The translations under genes and the position numbers were made by a program. Positions 1 through 8,941 of a DNA stretch of 64,000 bases are shown one piece after another. This DNA is from Chloroflexota bacterium (GTDB lineage Bacteria > Chloroflexota > Anaerolineae > Anaerolineales > UBA4823): the NCBI GenBank assembly GCA_012516075.1, contig JAAYXE010000048.1, positions 1 to 64,000 of the forward strand, given 5' to 3'. The notes below the pieces were generated by a model that made no database searches, was not told where the DNA came from, and saw nothing but the letters and a program-made list of their open reading frames with translations. How positions within the stretch are numbered: position 1 is the stretch's first letter; each line of letters opens with the position of its first letter.

Positions 1-2
1 CC

Positions 3-1568
3 GCGACTGCGCCAGCCGCAGCTCCGCCTGCGGCTGAAGCACCACTTCCCTCATCCACCGGGCAGCCCCCGGCGGATGTTCCCGCGGGCGCTGCTCTCAC
101 GGTGTGGGTTGATCCGCGTCTGCCGCTGGCGCTGCGCCAGGCCATCGAACTGCCGGACCAGATCCGGACGGTGGATGCCCCGCAGGATGCCCGGGTGAGA
201 ATCGAGCTGGGAGGGGACAGCCCCGCTGCTAACTGGGTTTATGCCCTGGCTGCGCCGTTCCCCACCATCCCTCAGGGGGTGACCCTGGAGGAGCTGCAGC
301 GCTCCTGGAGGGGCGAGTCCACCGGGCCCTTCGCTGGAAAACCGCTCTTGATGGATGAACACACGGCCGGCGTGTTCACCGCCCTGTGGGGTGCTCCTGG
401 CGGTGGAAGTGTGCAGGTGCTTCCGGCGGAGGAACTGCTTGCGGCCGCCTGGGACCGGCGGCCGTCCTGGGCTCTGATCCCTTTTGAAGCGCTGCAGCCG
501 CGCTGGAAGGTGCTCGAGGTGGACGGTCAGTCGCCGGTGGGCAAAGATTTCAACCCGGATACTTATCCCCTGAAAATTCCTATTTCGATCGCGGGCAGCC
601 CTGCGGCAGTGGAAACCGCCCGGACATACATCCCGGCCACCAACCGGGACGCCGGAAAGATGACGGTGGTGGCGATGACCGGGGTGACGGCTCTGGTGCG
701 GGCGACGGCGTTCACCATGGAGCAGCAGGGCATTACCTACCCCGGCCAGGATGTGCGCGGCTGGCTCAGAGAAGCCGATATCACCCACATCAGCAATGAA
801 GTCCCATTTGCTGAGGACTGTCCCTATCCCAATCCCGTACAGCCGGATCTGCGCTTCTGCAGCGACCCGCGCTATATCAAGCTGCTTGAAGATGTGGGGA
901 CGGACATCGTGGAGCTGACCGGTGACCATTTCCAGGATTGGGGCAGCCGCGCCATGCTCTTCACCCTCGAGCTGTATGAGGAAATGGGGTGGCCTTATTA
1001 CGGTGGAGGGCGCAATCGTGAGGAAGCGCGTGCACCGCTGCTGCTGGAGCACAACGGGAACCGCATCGCGTTCATTGGATGCAACGCCAAAGGGGGCGGT
1101 TTTGCTCAGGCTGGCCCCAACCACCCCGGGGCGGTAGCCTGTGATATGGACTGGATGGCGCAGGAGATCAGCCGGCTGCGCGCCGAAGGTTACCTGCCGG
1201 TGGCTACATTTCAACACTTCGAATACTATACTTACCGTGCCCAGCCCAATCAGGAGCGCGATGCGCGCCGCCTGGCCGAAGCCGGTGCGGTAATTGTCAG
1301 CGGCAGCCAGGCGCACCAGCCGCAGGGGATGGCGTTCGATGAGCAGGCCTTCATCCATCACGGGCTGGGGAACCTGTTTTTCGACCAGTATGAGGTCAGC
1401 TATGCCTGTCGGCAGGCGTTTATCGACCGCCACATTTTTTACGACGGCCGCCACATCAGCACCGAACTGCTGCCGATCCTGTTTATTGATTATGCCCGCC
1501 CGCGCCCGATGACTGCTGGTGAGCGTGAGGAACTGCTCAGCGCCGTGTTCTCCGCCAGCGGGTGGTGA
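3..1568 (+). CDS. CapA-family (PGA_cap) protein, 5' end outside window
   Basis: The reading frame is open from base 3, so the true start lies upstream and the GTG at 102 is probably internal. The first ~35 visible residues are an Ala/Pro-rich linker, which suggests an N-terminal signal or anchor before it. Residues about 1-170 after the GTG resemble a periplasmic-binding-like fold, but I cannot name it. The C-terminal ~290 residues (from VVAMTGVTALVRA) are a CapA/PGA_cap metallophosphatase-like domain, with the family signatures ITHISNEVPF, ELTGDHFQDWG, GSQAHQPQ and HHGLGNLFFDQ. CapA proteins act at the cell surface in polyglutamate or capsule processes; the precise role here is unknown. The gene is followed by an 8-bp hairpin and then dcd. 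The family call is firm; the function is inferred. Confidence 0.8.
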   Translation, partial: ATAPAAAPPAAEAPLPSSTGQPPADVPAGAALTVWVDPRLPLALRQAIELPDQIRTVDAPQDARVRIELGGDSPAANWVYALAAPFPTIPQGVTLEELQRSWRGESTGPFAGKPLLMDEHTAGVFTALWGAPGGGSVQVLPAEELLAAAWDRRPSWALIPFEALQPRWKVLEVDGQSPVGKDFNPDTYPLKIPISIAGSPAAVETARTYIPATNRDAGKMTVVAMTGVTALVRATAFTMEQQGITYPGQDVRGWLREADITHISNEVPFAEDCPYPNPVQPDLRFCSDPRYIKLLEDVGTDIVELTGDHFQDWGSRAMLFTLELYEEMGWPYYGGGRNREEARAPLLLEHNGNRIAFIGCNAKGGGFAQAGPNHPGAVACDMDWMAQEISRLRAEGYLPVATFQHFEYYTYRAQPNQERDARRLAEAGAVIVSGSQAHQPQGMAFDEQAFIHHGLGNLFFDQYEVSYACRQAFIDRHIFYDGRHISTELLPILFIDYARPRPMTAGEREELLSAVFSASGW

Positions 1569-1578
1569 AAATGACCAG

Positions 1579-1604
1579 CCCGCGCGGCTGGAGAGGCGCG
1601 CGGG
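1579..1604 (+). terminator. GC-rich stem-loop after the CapA-like gene
   Basis: CCCGCGCG and CGCGCGGG form a perfect 8-bp stem with a 10-nt loop between the CapA-like stop codon and the dcd ribosome binding site. No U-tract follows, so it may be a weak terminator or an mRNA-stability element. Confidence 0.45.
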
Positions 1605-1634
1605 ACGTAGATGTAAAAACATAAAGGAGGCAAC

Positions 1635-2189
1635 ATGGGATTAAAGCCTGATCACTGGATCCGAAAAATGGCCCTGGAAAAAAAGATGATCGAACCCTTT
1701 GCGGACAACCAGATACGCCAGGGCGTTATCTCTTATGGTGTGTCGTCCTATGGTTACGATATCCGGGTGGCCGACGAGTTTAAGATCTTCACCAATGTGT
1801 TCTCTGCGGTGGTCGACCCGAAAGATTTCGATACCCGCTCCATGGTGGATTTCAAGGGAGATGTGTGCATCATTCCTCCCAATTCTTTTGCACTGGCGCG
1901 CACGATTGAATATTTCCGCATCCCCAGGAACGTCTTAACGGTCTGTCTGGGTAAATCGACCTACGCGCGCTGCGGCATTATCGTCAATGTCACCCCCTTT
2001 GAGCCGGAGTGGGAAGGGTTTGTGACCCTGGAAATATCCAATACGACCCCGCTGCCGGCGAAAATATACGCCAACGAGGGCATTGCCCAGGTGCTCTTTT
2101 TTGAAGCCGATGAGGAATGCGAAACCTCTTACGCGGATAAAAAGGGAAAATACCAGAGGCAGCAGTCCATCGTACTCCCCAAACTCTAA
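1635..2189 (+). CDS. dcd: dCTP deaminase
   Basis: Deaminates dCTP to dUTP, supplying dUMP for thymidylate synthesis in the cytosol. The 184 residues match the usual family length. Visible signatures are the SYGYDIRV segment near residues 38-45, [10 protein letters not shown] (106-115) and the FVTLEISN segment containing Glu133, the position of the catalytic glutamate in Dcd. Some archaeal and bacterial relatives also hydrolyse dUTP (DCD-DUT); the sequence alone does not exclude that. The start is well supported by AAGGAGG at 1624-1630, a few bases before the ATG. The next gene begins 2 bases after the stop, so the two are probably co-transcribed. Confidence 0.93.
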   Translation: MGLKPDHWIRKMALEKKMIEPFADNQIRQGVISYGVSSYGYDIRVADEFKIFTNVFSAVVDPKDFDTRSMVDFKGDVCIIPPNSFALARTIEYFRIPRNVLTVCLGKSTYARCGIIVNVTPFEPEWEGFVTLEISNTTPLPAKIYANEGIAQVLFFEADEECETSYADKKGKYQRQQSIVLPKL

Positions 2190-2191
2190 CG

Positions 2192-3298
2192 GTGCGTGTT
2201 GGCCTGCTGATCTACGGTTCGCTCGATACCGTATCCGGTGGATACCTCTACGACCGGAAGCTGGTAGAGTATTTGCGCCGCCAGGGTGACAGCGTGGAGA
2301 TCTTCTCGCTGCCCTGGCGGAGTTACTTTCGCTGCCTGGGCGATAATTTTTCAGCCTCGCTGCTCTCTCGCCTTGCGCAGGCGCGCCTGGACGTTTTGCT
2401 GCAGGACGAACTCAACCACCCCTCGTTATTTTTGCTCAACAGGCGGTTAAGGCGCATAGTGTCATACCCGCTGGTTTCGATCGTGCATCACCTGCGCAGC
2501 AGCGAGCAGCGCCCGTCCTGGCAGAACGCTTTCTACGGCTGGATCGAGCGCCTCTATCTGAACAGTGTGCAGGCTTTCATATACAACAGCCAGACCACCC
2601 GCCGGGAGGTCCGGAGGTGGTTGAGGAACGAGGTCCCGTCAGCGGTTATTTACCCGGGCGGCGACCGCCTGCAGCCGGATCTGAGCAGTGCGGATATCCG
2701 GCAGCGCGCGCTGGAGCCCGGGCCGCTGCGCCTGCTCTTTCTAGGCAACCTCATTCCCCGCAAAGGCCTGCATCACCTGATCCAGGCCCTCAGCCGGCTG
2801 GCCAGCCTGCACCCCGGCGTACAGTGGGAGCTGAAGGCTGCCGGCAGTCTATCGGTTGATCCGGCTTACACGCGCCTCGTTCTGCGCCAGATCCGGCAGG
2901 CCGGGCTGGAGAGCTGCGTCCACCTGCTGGATACGGTACCGGATGCAGACCTGCGGCGGCTGCTCGAGAACAGCCATGTGCTGGCGACGCCCTCTTCTTA
3001 TGAGGGCTTCGGGATCGTTTATCTGGAAGCTATGGGTTATGGGCTGCCTGTCATCGCAGGAGCCGCCGGCGCCGCTGCCGAAATGGTCACCCACGGCGTG
3101 AACGGTTTTCTGATTCCAACGGGGGATGTGCCGCTGCTCGCAGAATGTCTGCTGGCACTGGCAGGCGATCGCGATCGTCTGGCCCGGATGAGCCTGGCAG
3201 CCCGGGAGCGCTACGCGGCTTTCCAGGGCTGGGAGGAGTCGATGCAGAACGCGCGCCAGTTCCTGCAGGAACTGCTCGAGAAGGGGACCATGAGATGA
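2192..3298 (+). CDS. GT4-family glycosyltransferase
   Basis: A 368-residue GT-B fold glycosyltransferase. It starts with GTG 2 bases after dcd and ends in an ATGA overlap with the following methyltransferase. The N-terminal half has the acceptor-side region beginning VGLLIYGSLDTVSGGYLYD. The C-terminal half has the GT4 donor-binding region: FLGNLIPRKGLHHLIQAL, then the E-x7-E type motif in SYEGFGIVYLEAMGYGLPV near residues 270-288. The substrate cannot be read from the sequence. Its tight coupling to a SAM methyltransferase suggests both modify the same glycan or glycolipid, but that is inference. Confidence 0.88.
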   Translation: MRVGLLIYGSLDTVSGGYLYDRKLVEYLRRQGDSVEIFSLPWRSYFRCLGDNFSASLLSRLAQARLDVLLQDELNHPSLFLLNRRLRRIVSYPLVSIVHHLRSSEQRPSWQNAFYGWIERLYLNSVQAFIYNSQTTRREVRRWLRNEVPSAVIYPGGDRLQPDLSSADIRQRALEPGPLRLLFLGNLIPRKGLHHLIQALSRLASLHPGVQWELKAAGSLSVDPAYTRLVLRQIRQAGLESCVHLLDTVPDADLRRLLENSHVLATPSSYEGFGIVYLEAMGYGLPVIAGAAGAAAEMVTHGVNGFLIPTGDVPLLAECLLALAGDRDRLARMSLAARERYAAFQGWEESMQNARQFLQELLEKGTMR

Positions 3299-4227
3299 TC
3301 CAGGAGATGGACTTTATCCGTTATCTGGCCGCCAAGAAAAGCGTGGATGATCGCGCGATCAACTCCCATGTCTGGGAGACGGCGATACAGGCGCTTTCCG
3401 CGCAGGGCCAGGCTCCGCTGCGGATCCTGGAAGTGGGCGCGGGGATTGGAACGATGATCGAACGTCTGCTGGAAAGGGGCGGCCTGCGCCGGGTTGAGTA
3501 CACCGCCCTGGACGAGCAGCCCGAAAACATCGCCCACGCCCGGCAGCGCCTGCCCGTCTGGGCAAAGGCCCACGGCTTCCATGTGCAGCAGGAAGTCGAT
3601 GGCGCGCTCACCATCAGCCGGGACGACATCCGCTTCCGGGTTTGTTTTCATCATGCCGAGGCACTGGAATTTGCCCGCCAGTTTGCCGGGCAGTACGACG
3701 GCCTGATCGCCCATGCCTTTCTCGACCTGTTCGATATCCCCACGGCTCTGGCGGCCCTGCTCCCCGCCTTGAAGCCGGAGGGTCTGGTCTATTTCAGCAT
3801 CAACTTCGACGGGGTTACGATCCTGGAGCCGGCTGTGGACCCCGAACTGGAGGATCAAATTCTGGCGCTGTATCACCGCAGCATGGACGAGCGCCAGATC
3901 CGCGGCCGGATATCCGGTGACAGCCGCGCCGGCCGGCGCCTGTTTGCTCATCTGCGGCAGGCCGGTGTGCAGGTTCTGGACGCCGGCGCTTCCGACTGGG
4001 TGGTGTTCCCCGGCGCGCAGGGCTATCCTGAAGATGAGGGATATTTCCTCCATTTTATTATCAACACCATCTTCCAGGCCCTACACGCTCACCCGGAACT
4101 GCCCGGGGAGCGGTTTGAACGCTGGGCTGCGAGGCGGCATGCCCAGATCGAGCGCGGCGAACTGGTTTACATAGCTCACCAGCTCGATCTGTGTGGGCGA
4201 CTGGAGAAAAAGCTCGTTTCCGCATGA
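3295..4227 (+). CDS. Class I SAM-dependent methyltransferase
   Basis: The start is ATG at 3295, overlapping the previous stop as ATGA and preceded by AAGGGG. An in-frame upstream extension exists but would lie inside the glycosyltransferase. The product has 310 residues. Motif I is ILEVGAGIGT (residues 44-53), followed by an acidic strand end (YTALDEQPENI) and a later FSINFDGV strand, as in Rossmann methyltransferases. The C-terminal 100 residues are helical and not assigned. The substrate is unknown. Translational coupling on both sides makes it the middle of a small operon. Confidence 0.85.
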   Translation: MIQEMDFIRYLAAKKSVDDRAINSHVWETAIQALSAQGQAPLRILEVGAGIGTMIERLLERGGLRRVEYTALDEQPENIAHARQRLPVWAKAHGFHVQQEVDGALTISRDDIRFRVCFHHAEALEFARQFAGQYDGLIAHAFLDLFDIPTALAALLPALKPEGLVYFSINFDGVTILEPAVDPELEDQILALYHRSMDERQIRGRISGDSRAGRRLFAHLRQAGVQVLDAGASDWVVFPGAQGYPEDEGYFLHFIINTIFQALHAHPELPGERFERWAARRHAQIERGELVYIAHQLDLCGRLEKKLVSA

Positions 4228-4682
4228 ATGTGATCGGCCGTATCAAGGACATCCCGCCTCTGCCGGGTATCTATGCCCTGCACCTGCGGCTGCCTGTTCC
4301 CCAGACACTGGCGATTGCCCAGCTGGGTGAGCGTCTGTTCCCGGCGGGTGAGTATATCTATATCGGCAGTGCGCAAGGTCCCGGCGGGCTGCGGGCAAGG
4401 CTGGGCCGTCATCTGCGCGGGCCGGCCCGCCGCCGCTGGCATATCGATTACCTGCGTGAAATGGCTGATCCGGCCGGCTTCTGGTTTCAGGTTATGCCCC
4501 GGGATGATGAGAATGCCCCAGAATGCGCCTGGGTGCGGGCGGCCAGGGTTCTGCCTGGGGCCGAGGTTCCTTTCCCTGGCTTTGGCAGCAGCGACTGCCG
4601 CTCGGGCTGCACTGCCCACCTGTTGTGGTTTCCTTTATTAACAAATCCTCAACCAGAGGGGTGGCCTGCTGAGGTAAAATGA
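4224..4682 (+). CDS. DUF123 / GIY-YIG-like nuclease-family protein
   Basis: 152 residues from ATG 4224, which overlaps the methyltransferase stop as ATGA. The GIYALHL segment near the N-terminus, the YIYIGSA strand, GGLRARLGRHLR and the C-terminal GSSDCRSGCTAHLLWF segment match the DUF123 family. That family is related to GIY-YIG endonucleases and is sometimes found fused to endonuclease III. The C-terminal Cys/Cys/His cluster could bind metal. A role in DNA repair is plausible from fusions in other genomes, but nothing adjacent here supports it. Confidence 0.82.
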   Translation: MNVIGRIKDIPPLPGIYALHLRLPVPQTLAIAQLGERLFPAGEYIYIGSAQGPGGLRARLGRHLRGPARRRWHIDYLREMADPAGFWFQVMPRDDENAPECAWVRAARVLPGAEVPFPGFGSSDCRSGCTAHLLWFPLLTNPQPEGWPAEVK

Positions 4683-4715
4683 AAAGACATTTTTGAACAG
4701 GCAGGCGGAGTTGAG

Positions 4716-5252
4716 TTGAAAAAGTACGCTTCAGATTATCTGTTTCTCTTGATTATTGGCGGTGCGGTGATTGCCCTGGATCAATGGACCAAGTCGCTGG
4801 TGCGCGCCAACCTCGCTATTCGCGAAACCTGGGTCCCCTGGGAATGGCTGGCGCCCTATGCTCGCATCGTTCACTGGCAGAACACCGGTGCGGCTTTTGG
4901 GATGTTCCAGGGATTTAACCTGGTCTTCTCGGTGCTGGCGGTCATCGTGTCGATTGTGATCCTGTATTACTTTCCTCAGGTTCCCCGCCGGGACTGGCCG
5001 CTGCGGGTGGCGATGGGACTGCAGCTGGGCGGCGCGATCGGGAACCTGATCGACCGGGTTGTCTACGGCACGGTCACCGATTTTATCTCTGTCGGTAATT
5101 TTGCGGTCTTCAATGTGGCGGATGCCAGCATTTCGGTCGGTGTGGCTGTTTTAATCCTGGGAATGTGGTTGAAAGACCGCCAGGAGAGAAAAGAGAACAC
5201 ACCATCCGATCCGGACCAGCCTCCCGTTTCATCACCGGTCTCAGAGGAATAG
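4716..5252 (+). CDS. lspA: Lipoprotein signal peptidase (signal peptidase II)
   Basis: Cleaves the signal peptide of diacylglyceryl-modified prolipoproteins in the cytoplasmic membrane. The 178 residues contain four hydrophobic segments. The catalytic aspartate region is intact: Asp122 in TVTDFISV and Asp136 in FNVADASI, with the conserved NTGAAFG (56-62) and GNLIDR (109-114) motifs. It starts with TTG at 4716 behind GGCGGAG. A hydrophilic C-terminal tail of ~25 residues is longer than usual. It is followed at once by rluD, a pairing common in many bacteria. Confidence 0.95.
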   Translation: MKKYASDYLFLLIIGGAVIALDQWTKSLVRANLAIRETWVPWEWLAPYARIVHWQNTGAAFGMFQGFNLVFSVLAVIVSIVILYYFPQVPRRDWPLRVAMGLQLGGAIGNLIDRVVYGTVTDFISVGNFAVFNVADASISVGVAVLILGMWLKDRQERKENTPSDPDQPPVSSPVSEE

Positions 5253-5256
5253 CAGC

Positions 5257-6183
5257 GTGAGCGGGCAGCACATCACCCTTCATTATGAAGATGATGAAGC
5301 CGGACGCCTGGATAAATTCCTGGTATCGGCGCTGCCCGAGTATTCCCGGTCGCGGCTGCAGAACCTGATTAAAGAAGGACTGGTCCTGGTAGATGGAACA
5401 CCGGCGCGCAAGGGCGGGCAGATCTTGGAACGCCCGGCCGTGGTGGAAATCTCCATCCCCGAACCGGTGGACGGGGCCCTGCGACCGGAAAAGATCCCGC
5501 TGGACATCGTTTATGAGGACGAAAATTTGCTGGTGGTGAACAAGCCGGCAGGCATGGTCGTTCATCCGGGCGCCGGGCATGACACCGGCACCCTCGTGCA
5601 TGCGGTGCTGGCCCACGCGCCGGAGCTCGAAGGGGTGGGCGGCGAGAAAAGACCCGGAGTCGTCCACCGGCTGGATAAGGACACCTCAGGCCTGATTCTG
5701 CTGGCCAAGAACGACCGCACCCATCGATTTCTCCAGGAGCAGTTCCGTTTACGAAAGGTTGAAAAGACCTATCTGACCCTGGTGGACGGAAAACCGCCCA
5801 CACCGACCGGGCGGGTGGAAGCTCCGATCGGCAGGGATGCTCGCCAGCGCAAGCGCATGGCAATCGTCTCTCCTCAGAAGGGGCGCGAGGCGATCAGCGA
5901 ATACGCAACCCTGGAGGTATTTCCGAAGCACACCTACCTGCAGGTCCATCCGGTCACCGGGCGCACACACCAGATTCGCCTGCACATGGCCTTTCTGGGC
6001 TGCCCGGTGGTGGGCGATACGACCTATGGCCGGCGTCATGCCACCATTCCTCTTAACCGCCATTTTTTACACTCAGCGCGGCTGACCATACGCCTCCCGG
6101 GCGAGCAGGAAGCGCGCACGTTTGAGGCGCCCCTGCCGCAGGAACTGGCCTCTGTGCTGGAAGATCTGCGCCAGCGCGCCTGA
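5257..6183 (+). CDS. rluD: RluA/RluD-family 23S rRNA pseudouridine synthase
   Basis: Isomerises uridines in 23S rRNA to pseudouridine. The 308 residues consist of an N-terminal S4 RNA-binding domain (about 17-75) and the catalytic domain. The catalytic motif GVVHRLDKDTSGL carries Asp140, and the GRTHQIRLHMAFLGCPVVGD signature is complete. It starts with GTG four bases after lspA. RluD is the closest named type because an S4 domain is present, but RluC-like specificity cannot be excluded. Confidence 0.92.
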   Translation: MSGQHITLHYEDDEAGRLDKFLVSALPEYSRSRLQNLIKEGLVLVDGTPARKGGQILERPAVVEISIPEPVDGALRPEKIPLDIVYEDENLLVVNKPAGMVVHPGAGHDTGTLVHAVLAHAPELEGVGGEKRPGVVHRLDKDTSGLILLAKNDRTHRFLQEQFRLRKVEKTYLTLVDGKPPTPTGRVEAPIGRDARQRKRMAIVSPQKGREAISEYATLEVFPKHTYLQVHPVTGRTHQIRLHMAFLGCPVVGDTTYGRRHATIPLNRHFLHSARLTIRLPGEQEARTFEAPLPQELASVLEDLRQRA

Positions 6184-6274
6184 TTTTTTTATCCTGTGAG
6201 CGAAGGGACTGCCTCGCAGTTTTACCCCAATTCCCTGGTCTGAGATCTCAGCCACATTTTCAGGAGCGTTTGTA

Positions 6275-7354
6275 ATGCCTGTGATCGACCTTCGATCTGA
6301 CACGGTGACACAGCCTACGGAAGCCATGCGCCAGGCGATGGCCAATGCACCCGTCGGTGACGATGTATACGGCGAGGATCCCACCGTCAACCGGCTGCAG
6401 GAGATGGCCGCTGCCCTGCTGGGAAAAGAAGCCGCGCTGTTCGTTCCCTCTGGCACCATGGGGAACCTGGCGGCGGTGCTGGCGCACTGCGGCCGGGGTG
6501 ACGAAGTGATCCTGGGAGATCAATCGCACACCTTTTTATTTGAAGCCGGGGGCATCTCGGCGCTGGGTGGAGTGCATTCCCGCCAGATTCCAAACCAGCC
6601 AGATGGTTCCCTGGATCTGGATGACATTCGCCGGGCTGTTCGCCCCGATGATGCTCATTTTCCTGTCACGCGCCTGATTGCGCTCGAAAACACGCACAAC
6701 CGCTGCGGCGGTGTGGTGCTAACTCCCGATTATATGCAGTCGGTTGCAGAACTGGCGCGAGCACACGGATTGAAGGTGCACCTGGACGGAGCACGCCTGT
6801 TCAACGCTGCGGTGGCTCTGGGGGTAGAACCCGCCGCACTGGCTGCTCCGGTCGATTCGGTCACGTTCTGTCTGAGTAAAGGGTTGTGCGCCCCGGTGGG
6901 GTCTGTATTATGTGGTTCGCACGACTTCATCGCCCGTGCACACCGCGTCCGCAAGCAGCTGGGCGGCGGGATGCGCCAGGCGGGCGTGCTGGCTGCGGCC
7001 GGGATCGTCGCACTGGAGACCATGATCCCCCGCCTGGAAGAAGATCACCAGCGCGCGAAACGTCTGGCCCGGGGTCTGTCCGCACTGCCGGGGCTGGTTC
7101 TGGCGACCGGCGAGCCGCGGACCAATATGGTGTTTCTGCGGCTGGAGGACGGGTTTTCGCTCCCTGGGGCGCCGGGTGACCCCGCCCCGCGGATTGCGAA
7201 GATGCTGACTGAACGCGGGATCCGCGTTGGCGACGTCGGGCCGCGCAGCTTCCGCCTGGTGACCCATTACTGGATTGATGACGAGGCGGTCGATGCGACC
7301 ATTGCCGCTTTTCAGGATATACTGCAGACTGCTGTGGTCCGTTCCTCAGATTGA
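6275..7354 (+). CDS. ltaE: Low-specificity threonine aldolase
   Basis: A PLP enzyme that cleaves L-threonine or L-allo-threonine to glycine and acetaldehyde. The 359 residues begin with the family-typical [17 protein letters not shown]. Other signatures are [10 protein letters not shown] (28-37), [10 protein letters not shown] (169-178) and the PLP lysine Lys202 in [12 protein letters not shown]. The start at 6275 has CAGGAGCG upstream. A perfect 11-bp hairpin lies about 30 bases past the stop, so this probably ends the transcript. Confidence 0.93.
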   Translation: MPVIDLRSDTVTQPTEAMRQAMANAPVGDDVYGEDPTVNRLQEMAAALLGKEAALFVPSGTMGNLAAVLAHCGRGDEVILGDQSHTFLFEAGGISALGGVHSRQIPNQPDGSLDLDDIRRAVRPDDAHFPVTRLIALENTHNRCGGVVLTPDYMQSVAELARAHGLKVHLDGARLFNAAVALGVEPAALAAPVDSVTFCLSKGLCAPVGSVLCGSHDFIARAHRVRKQLGGGMRQAGVLAAAGIVALETMIPRLEEDHQRAKRLARGLSALPGLVLATGEPRTNMVFLRLEDGFSLPGAPGDPAPRIAKMLTERGIRVGDVGPRSFRLVTHYWIDDEAVDATIAAFQDILQTAVVRSSD

Positions 7355-7387
7355 GCGCTCGACTCAGCGAAAGACTTGTGAAGAGCA

Positions 7388-7413
7388 AGAGCCACCGGCT
7401 GACCGGTGGCTCT
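7388..7413. terminator. 11-bp perfect stem-loop downstream of ltaE
   Basis: AGAGCCACCGG and CCGGTGGCTCT pair perfectly over 11 bp with a 4-nt loop, 34 bases after the ltaE stop. There is no U-run directly after it, so it may need a factor or act as a 3' stabiliser. Confidence 0.6.
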
Positions 7414-7940
7414 GTGGTTAATGAATGTGACGCCATTACTCATCCTGCCCGGGTGGATGGATGACGTAACTCGAGGCATGTTCTCTTCCAAGGGCAGGTT
7501 TTTCAAGAACCCGGTTGTATTCGTCATTTCCTGATTTCACAGTGGGAGCGGCACCGCCCCGAGTAATGAATCGGCATGCTTCGCTCGCCCGGACGGATGA
7601 TGGGGTTCTGCTCACAGAAGGATCGATATGCAAAATAGTCGTACGGCCACGGGTATAGATGCAAGACAATGTGCTGTAAGGATACAGCGCTGCGTCGAGA
7701 TCCCGTTTCCTTCTCCAGGTATCGGTCCAGAGATTTCGTCATCTGCGCGCCGTGCGCATTGATGCATACGTTCGGGGAAACATGGAGTAAGTTCTCCTTA
7801 ACTGCTGTAGACCTGCCCTTATACGAGGGTTCTCCCCGCGATACCAGGCTGCAAAGCTGCTGCAGAACGATGATCAAAACCGACTTTGCAGGTGAAAAAG
7901 AGAGTTTTGATTGGACAGACGGCGCACAGGTTTCACATTC
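7414..7940. other. Gene-free stretch of ~530 bases
   Basis: No frame here shows a recognisable protein, a plausible ribosome binding site with coding-like content, or a tRNA-like fold. Short open frames exist on both strands, but their products read as out-of-frame translations. To the eye it is less GC-rich than its flanks. It lies between a terminator-like hairpin and the promoter of the Xer-like gene. I see nothing more specific in it. Confidence 0.5.
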
Positions 7941-7954
7941 CCTTGACAAGTACA

Positions 7955-7963
7955 TGTTATAAT
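7955..7963 (+). promoter_or_regulatory. Extended -10 promoter element
   Basis: TGTTATAAT is a consensus extended -10 (TG-n-TATAAT). It lies 79 bases before the ATG of the Xer-like gene and is the best promoter candidate for that gene and the coupled nucleoside phosphorylase. A TTGACA at 7943 is only 9 bases from the -10, too close to serve as its -35. Confidence 0.6.
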
Positions 7964-8041
7964 TATCACACGGTAAGGACTGTACCTCAGCCCCTTATCG
8001 CTGCCTATCTCTATTGCCATACATCACAGGAGAACTTTCTA

Positions 8042-8941
8042 ATGAAGGGACAGGTGAGCGCATTTCTTGCCTCTCTGGAATCTCAACCTGCATATTCAAA
8101 AAGCACTCGCCTGGCCTATGATAACGATCTTCGTTGTCTGGTCGCGTTCCTTGAAACAGAGCTCGGACGTACCCCATCCCTTGAGGATTTGACGGCAGAA
8201 AATATCGCCAACTTCCTCCATAGTGAACGAGAGGCTGGCCGCCGGGCAAGCACCCTGCTTCGCCGTCGTGCCAGTATTCGCCGGTTCATCAACTTCTTGA
8301 GCAGCCGGTGTCCGGAATGGGCGGCAGAGTTTAAAAAGCATGAGCATCTAATCGACGAGGCGATCACTGTTTTCTCTCCAGTTCAGATCCCCAACTATCT
8401 GGATGATGAACAGATACAGGCTCTGCAGGCTGTGCTGGAAGCTTCATCTCGCCCACGTGCCCGGCGAGATCATGCTATACTGGCCCTTCTACTGGAGACC
8501 GGGCTTTCTGTTGGCAGTCTGATAACGCTGAACCTGGAGGATGTTGATGCCGAACAGGGCAGCATCCACCTCTGCCTGGATAACGGCGCAGATTTCTGGC
8601 TGCAGCTAACTGAAGCAGCTGAGCCGCTGCGCAGGTATCTGAAGGAAGGCCGGCCGGAACTGAATTACCATCTGGATGAGCCGGCGCTGTTCATCAGTCA
8701 GACCGGAGCACGCATGAGCCGCCAGGGCGTCTGGCAGGTCTTGCGGCAGTGGGGTAATCGGGCCGGCCTGAAAGTCACACTTTCCCCCAGATTGATCCGG
8801 CATACGGCTGCCCACCGCCTGGCCCGCTCGGGCCGCCCGGTGACTGACCTGCAGGCGCTGCTCGGTCACCGCAACCCTCTTTCCACGCAGGCTCTACTGC
8901 GCCGGTTATCGGCAAGGGGCGAAAGGAACCATAAAGAATGA
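8042..8941 (+). CDS. Tyrosine recombinase-like (Xer-like) protein lacking catalytic residues
   Basis: The start is ATG 8042 behind AGGAGA; a longer in-frame version has no such site. The 299 residues show the N-terminal SAM-like core-binding fold (about 1-95) and the C-terminal integrase fold (about 118-290). Compared with XerD, the active site is mostly gone. The first catalytic Arg is Ser156 (TGLSVGSL instead of TGLRVSEL), the beta-hairpin Lys is not evident, the first His of HxxR is Arg250, and the nucleophilic Tyr position is Leu285. Only Arg253 and His276 remain. It is probably a DNA-binding protein, not a recombinase. Its last codons overlap the start of the purine nucleoside phosphorylase gene (ATGA), which implies co-translation. 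Confidence 0.85.
   Translation: MKGQVSAFLASLESQPAYSKSTRLAYDNDLRCLVAFLETELGRTPSLEDLTAENIANFLHSEREAGRRASTLLRRRASIRRFINFLSSRCPEWAAEFKKHEHLIDEAITVFSPVQIPNYLDDEQIQALQAVLEASSRPRARRDHAILALLLETGLSVGSLITLNLEDVDAEQGSIHLCLDNGADFWLQLTEAAEPLRRYLKEGRPELNYHLDEPALFISQTGARMSRQGVWQVLRQWGNRAGLKVTLSPRLIRHTAAHRLARSGRPVTDLQALLGHRNPLSTQALLRRLSARGERNHKE

Noticed and set aside
51-1622. Long minus-strand open frame (523 codons) opposite the CapA-like gene
   Set aside because: The + strand product has clear CapA motifs; the antisense product is Arg/Pro/Gly-rich and has no recognisable domain, as expected in GC-rich DNA.
7524-7955. Minus-strand 143-codon frame in the gap before the Xer-like gene
   Set aside because: Cys/Ser-rich product with no motif and no ribosome binding site that I could support; treated as chance.
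7943-7963. TTGACA plus TATAAT as a full promoter
   Set aside because: The two boxes are only 9 bases apart, so they cannot be used together; only the extended -10 is kept.
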